Source: Sphingobacteriaceae bacterium (GTDB lineage: Bacteria; Bacteroidota; Bacteroidia; B-17B0; Aurantibacillaceae). From it: a stretch of DNA of 64,000 nt. The position numbers and the translations under genes are program-made. Shown here piece after piece: positions 62,679 through 64,000 of this stretch (positions within the stretch are counted from its first letter, which is position 1; each line of letters starts with the position of its first letter). Location: positions 1-64,000 of the forward strand of contig CANKBS010000017.1 in assembly GCA_947480015.1 (NCBI GenBank). Direction: 5' to 3'. The notes under the pieces were generated by a model that was not told the origin of the DNA, searched no databases, and was given only the letters and a program-made list of their open reading frames with translations.

Positions 62679-63866
62679 GTGTATACCCTCAGTCAAAAAC
62701 AAATAGATCATATTCTCAGCGACATTAGTGCACGTGGCGTTGAGATGGAGAGCCTGCAGCAAAACCTACTGGATCATATTTGTTGTATCATTGAACGGGA
62801 GCTAAAAGTAGACGAGGACTTTGAAAGCTTTTATTCAGAAACAATTAAAAACTTTTACAAACACGAGCTATGGGAAATAGAAGAAGAAACCATAGCACTT
62901 TTAACTTTTAAAAATTATTATACCATGAAAAAAACAATGTTAGTAAGCGGAGTATTCTCTGCCTTCACCATCACTTTTGGAATTATTTTCAAATTCATGC
63001 ACTGGCCGGGAGCGGCAGCCTTATTAATCATGGGCATCTTCACATCGAGTCTGCTTTTTCTGCCACTGCTCTTCGTATTAAAAGTGAAAGAAAAACAACA
63101 AACCCGCGATCGTTTGGTGATTGGTTTGGGTTCACTGGCCGGTATAGCCATTAGTATGGGCATTTTATTTAAACTTATGCATTGGCCCTATGCAAACATG
63201 TTGGTGTTTAGTGCAGTTATGCTTATGCTTTTTGTTTTTCTACCGGTTTTTTATTTTACCGGCATCCGAAATCCTGAAACAAAAGTGAACACCATGGTTA
63301 CCTCCGTGCTTCTCATCATTGGTTGTGGCTTATTTATGGCCCTGATCAGAACACCCAGAGCTACCCTGATAGCCAAAACATCGGATACGCAGGAGTTTTT
63401 AAGAACAGAAAAAATGATAGCCACCGAAAAGAGCATGCTGACGACCTTACAAAAAACAGACAGTCTTGTGCCAGTAATTAATAGCGGTGGACAAGAACTT
63501 GTTGCGCAATGTGAGTTATTAAAAATGTTTTTGATTGAACAGGAAAGCGGAAGAGCCGACGCCATGGCAGCATTGCAAAATAGAGAGGTCACTCTCGAAG
63601 ATCACTCCTTTTCGGAGCATCCTTTTGGTTCTGATTCGGTGAACATAAAAAAATACCAGAACATGGTTGAAAGTCTTAACAACTACAACACATCTTTGGC
63701 TTCACAAAAACTGGCCTTAACCAGCATCGATACCGAGAGTACTTTTGTGCAGTTTATTGCGGAGTTTAGTTACAATCAGGTAACTTTAAAAGGCATACTG
63801 AATCAACTGAGTCAAATTCAGATGCAGGTTTTGCAGAATGAAGAAGCTATTTTGATCCACAAATAA
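62679..63866 (+). CDS. Membrane protein with HAAS-like N-terminus and GldL-like membrane motifs, PadR partner
   Basis: 395 residues from a GTG at 62679, directly after the padR stop. Residues 1-70 (QIDHILSDISARGVEMESLQ ... LLDHICCIIE) resemble the HAAS domain that usually accompanies PadR. Four to six membrane helices follow, carrying two copies of FKFMHWPGA / FKLMHWPYA, which recall the KxMHWPGA motif of GldL and related proteins. The last about 165 residues are cytoplasmic or periplasmic coiled-coil-like (SLNNYNTSLASQKLAL). A signalling role is plausible; not proven. Confidence 0.6.
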   Translation: MYTLSQKQIDHILSDISARGVEMESLQQNLLDHICCIIERELKVDEDFESFYSETIKNFYKHELWEIEEETIALLTFKNYYTMKKTMLVSGVFSAFTITFGIIFKFMHWPGAAALLIMGIFTSSLLFLPLLFVLKVKEKQQTRDRLVIGLGSLAGIAISMGILFKLMHWPYANMLVFSAVMLMLFVFLPVFYFTGIRNPETKVNTMVTSVLLIIGCGLFMALIRTPRATLIAKTSDTQEFLRTEKMIATEKSMLTTLQKTDSLVPVINSGGQELVAQCELLKMFLIEQESGRADAMAALQNREVTLEDHSFSEHPFGSDSVNIKKYQNMVESLNNYNTSLASQKLALTSIDTESTFVQFIAEFSYNQVTLKGILNQLSQIQMQVLQNEEAILIHK

Positions 63867-63871
63867 AACAA

Positions 63872-63907
63872 GGGGCCCGGAGATGATATTTTTCATGCTT
63901 CGGGCCC
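63872..63907 (+). terminator. Strong hairpin after the PadR operon
   Basis: GGGCCCG pairs with CGGGCCC across an inner stem (ATGA/TCAT). The tail after it is only moderately T-rich (TAAATTTTAC), so termination is probable but not certain. Confidence 0.5.
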
Positions 63908-63929
63908 TAAATTTTACTTATTTTTGGGC

Positions 63930-64000
63930 ATGAAAAAAATTTACAGCTTAATTCTACTTGGCCTGATCAGCATACAGATCTCCGCACAAAAGTTTGAAGA
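63930..64000 (+). CDS. Start of a secreted protein (truncated by the window)
   Basis: The ATG at 63930 opens KKIYSLILLGLISIQISAQ, a standard signal peptide ending in SAQ, then KFEE. The gene runs off the right edge. Product unknown. Confidence 0.6.
   Translation, partial: MKKIYSLILLGLISIQISAQKFE

Noticed and set aside
63919-63926. TATTTTTG as a -7 box for the last gene
   Set aside because: It lies only 3 nt before the ATG at 63930, so transcription would begin inside the coding region.

Overview
The window is from a Bacteroidota (Bacteroidetes) chromosome, AT-rich, from an aerobic free-living lineage. The evidence is T9SS type A and type B sorting domains on secreted proteins, TAnnTTTG -7 promoter boxes with little Shine-Dalgarno use, the long plant/chlamydia-like form of IspG, a porin of the OmpL type, and many small Bacteroidota-restricted proteins. 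The order or family cannot be fixed from the sequence alone.

Layout. 1-148: end of an insertion sequence (IS3-like orfA start and terminal repeat). 240-2421: a TetR regulator, a small HMA-fold protein that has lost its CxxC, and an MFS exporter. 2453-13642: mostly minus-strand genes: a molybdenum-cofactor-sulfurase-like aminotransferase, a porin, two small secreted proteins (plus strand), a metallo-hydrolase, a SIMPL protein, a frameshifted membrane-anchored protein, two T9SS cargo proteins (one a cyclophilin), a DinB-like protein, a membrane protein and an rRNA-methyltransferase-like enzyme. 13837-19933: a glycoprotein-glycan scavenging operon (FucP-like transporter, glycosylasparaginase, CutC, GH92 alpha-mannosidase). 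19946-20678: a nucleotidyltransferase pair. 20858-25698: ispG, a frameshifted ORF6N gene, fumC and a glucosaminidase. 25776-33229: a prolyl oligopeptidase and a 1700-residue T9SS type B adhesin-like protein with four tandem modules. 33376-40547: a cell-envelope operon (NagZ/beta-lactamase-fold fusion, glycosyltransferase, O-antigen-ligase-like protein, M23 peptidase). 40548-43911: WbqC, a signal peptidase I paralogue that lacks its catalytic residues, and an intact signal peptidase I with an N-terminal extension.

43912-44391 is a gene-free stretch with an 8-bp TTGAACC-type repeat array and an inverted pair of REP-like elements. thrS and infC follow; infC has a non-standard AUC start behind a strong GGAGG. 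The usual rpmI-rplT partners are absent, and a GC-rich structured repeat occupies 47361-47564 instead. 47593-51386: a Tsp-type protease, a nucleoid-associated protein and a small membrane protein. 51477-59339 is an aromatic-ring-oxygenase block: paaABCD, homogentisate dioxygenase, 4-hydroxyphenylpyruvate dioxygenase, 3-hydroxyanthranilate dioxygenase, kynurenine monooxygenase and tryptophan dioxygenase. Nearly every enzyme in it uses O2, and the non-oxygenase steps of the same pathways are missing from the window. 59336-60024: a PIN/antitoxin pair with an obvious operator-promoter. 60086-64000: purK with a zinc-ribbon protein, a PH-domain protein, a PadR regulator with its operator, a HAAS-like/GldL-like membrane protein, and the start of a secreted protein.

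The observations I consider most worth following are the catalytically dead signal peptidase paralogue beside the active one, the AUC start of infC together with the loss of its ribosomal neighbours, frameshifts in two genes (three indels), the tandem modules of the giant T9SS protein with a local GC shift, and the short-repeat/REP intergenic region before thrS.
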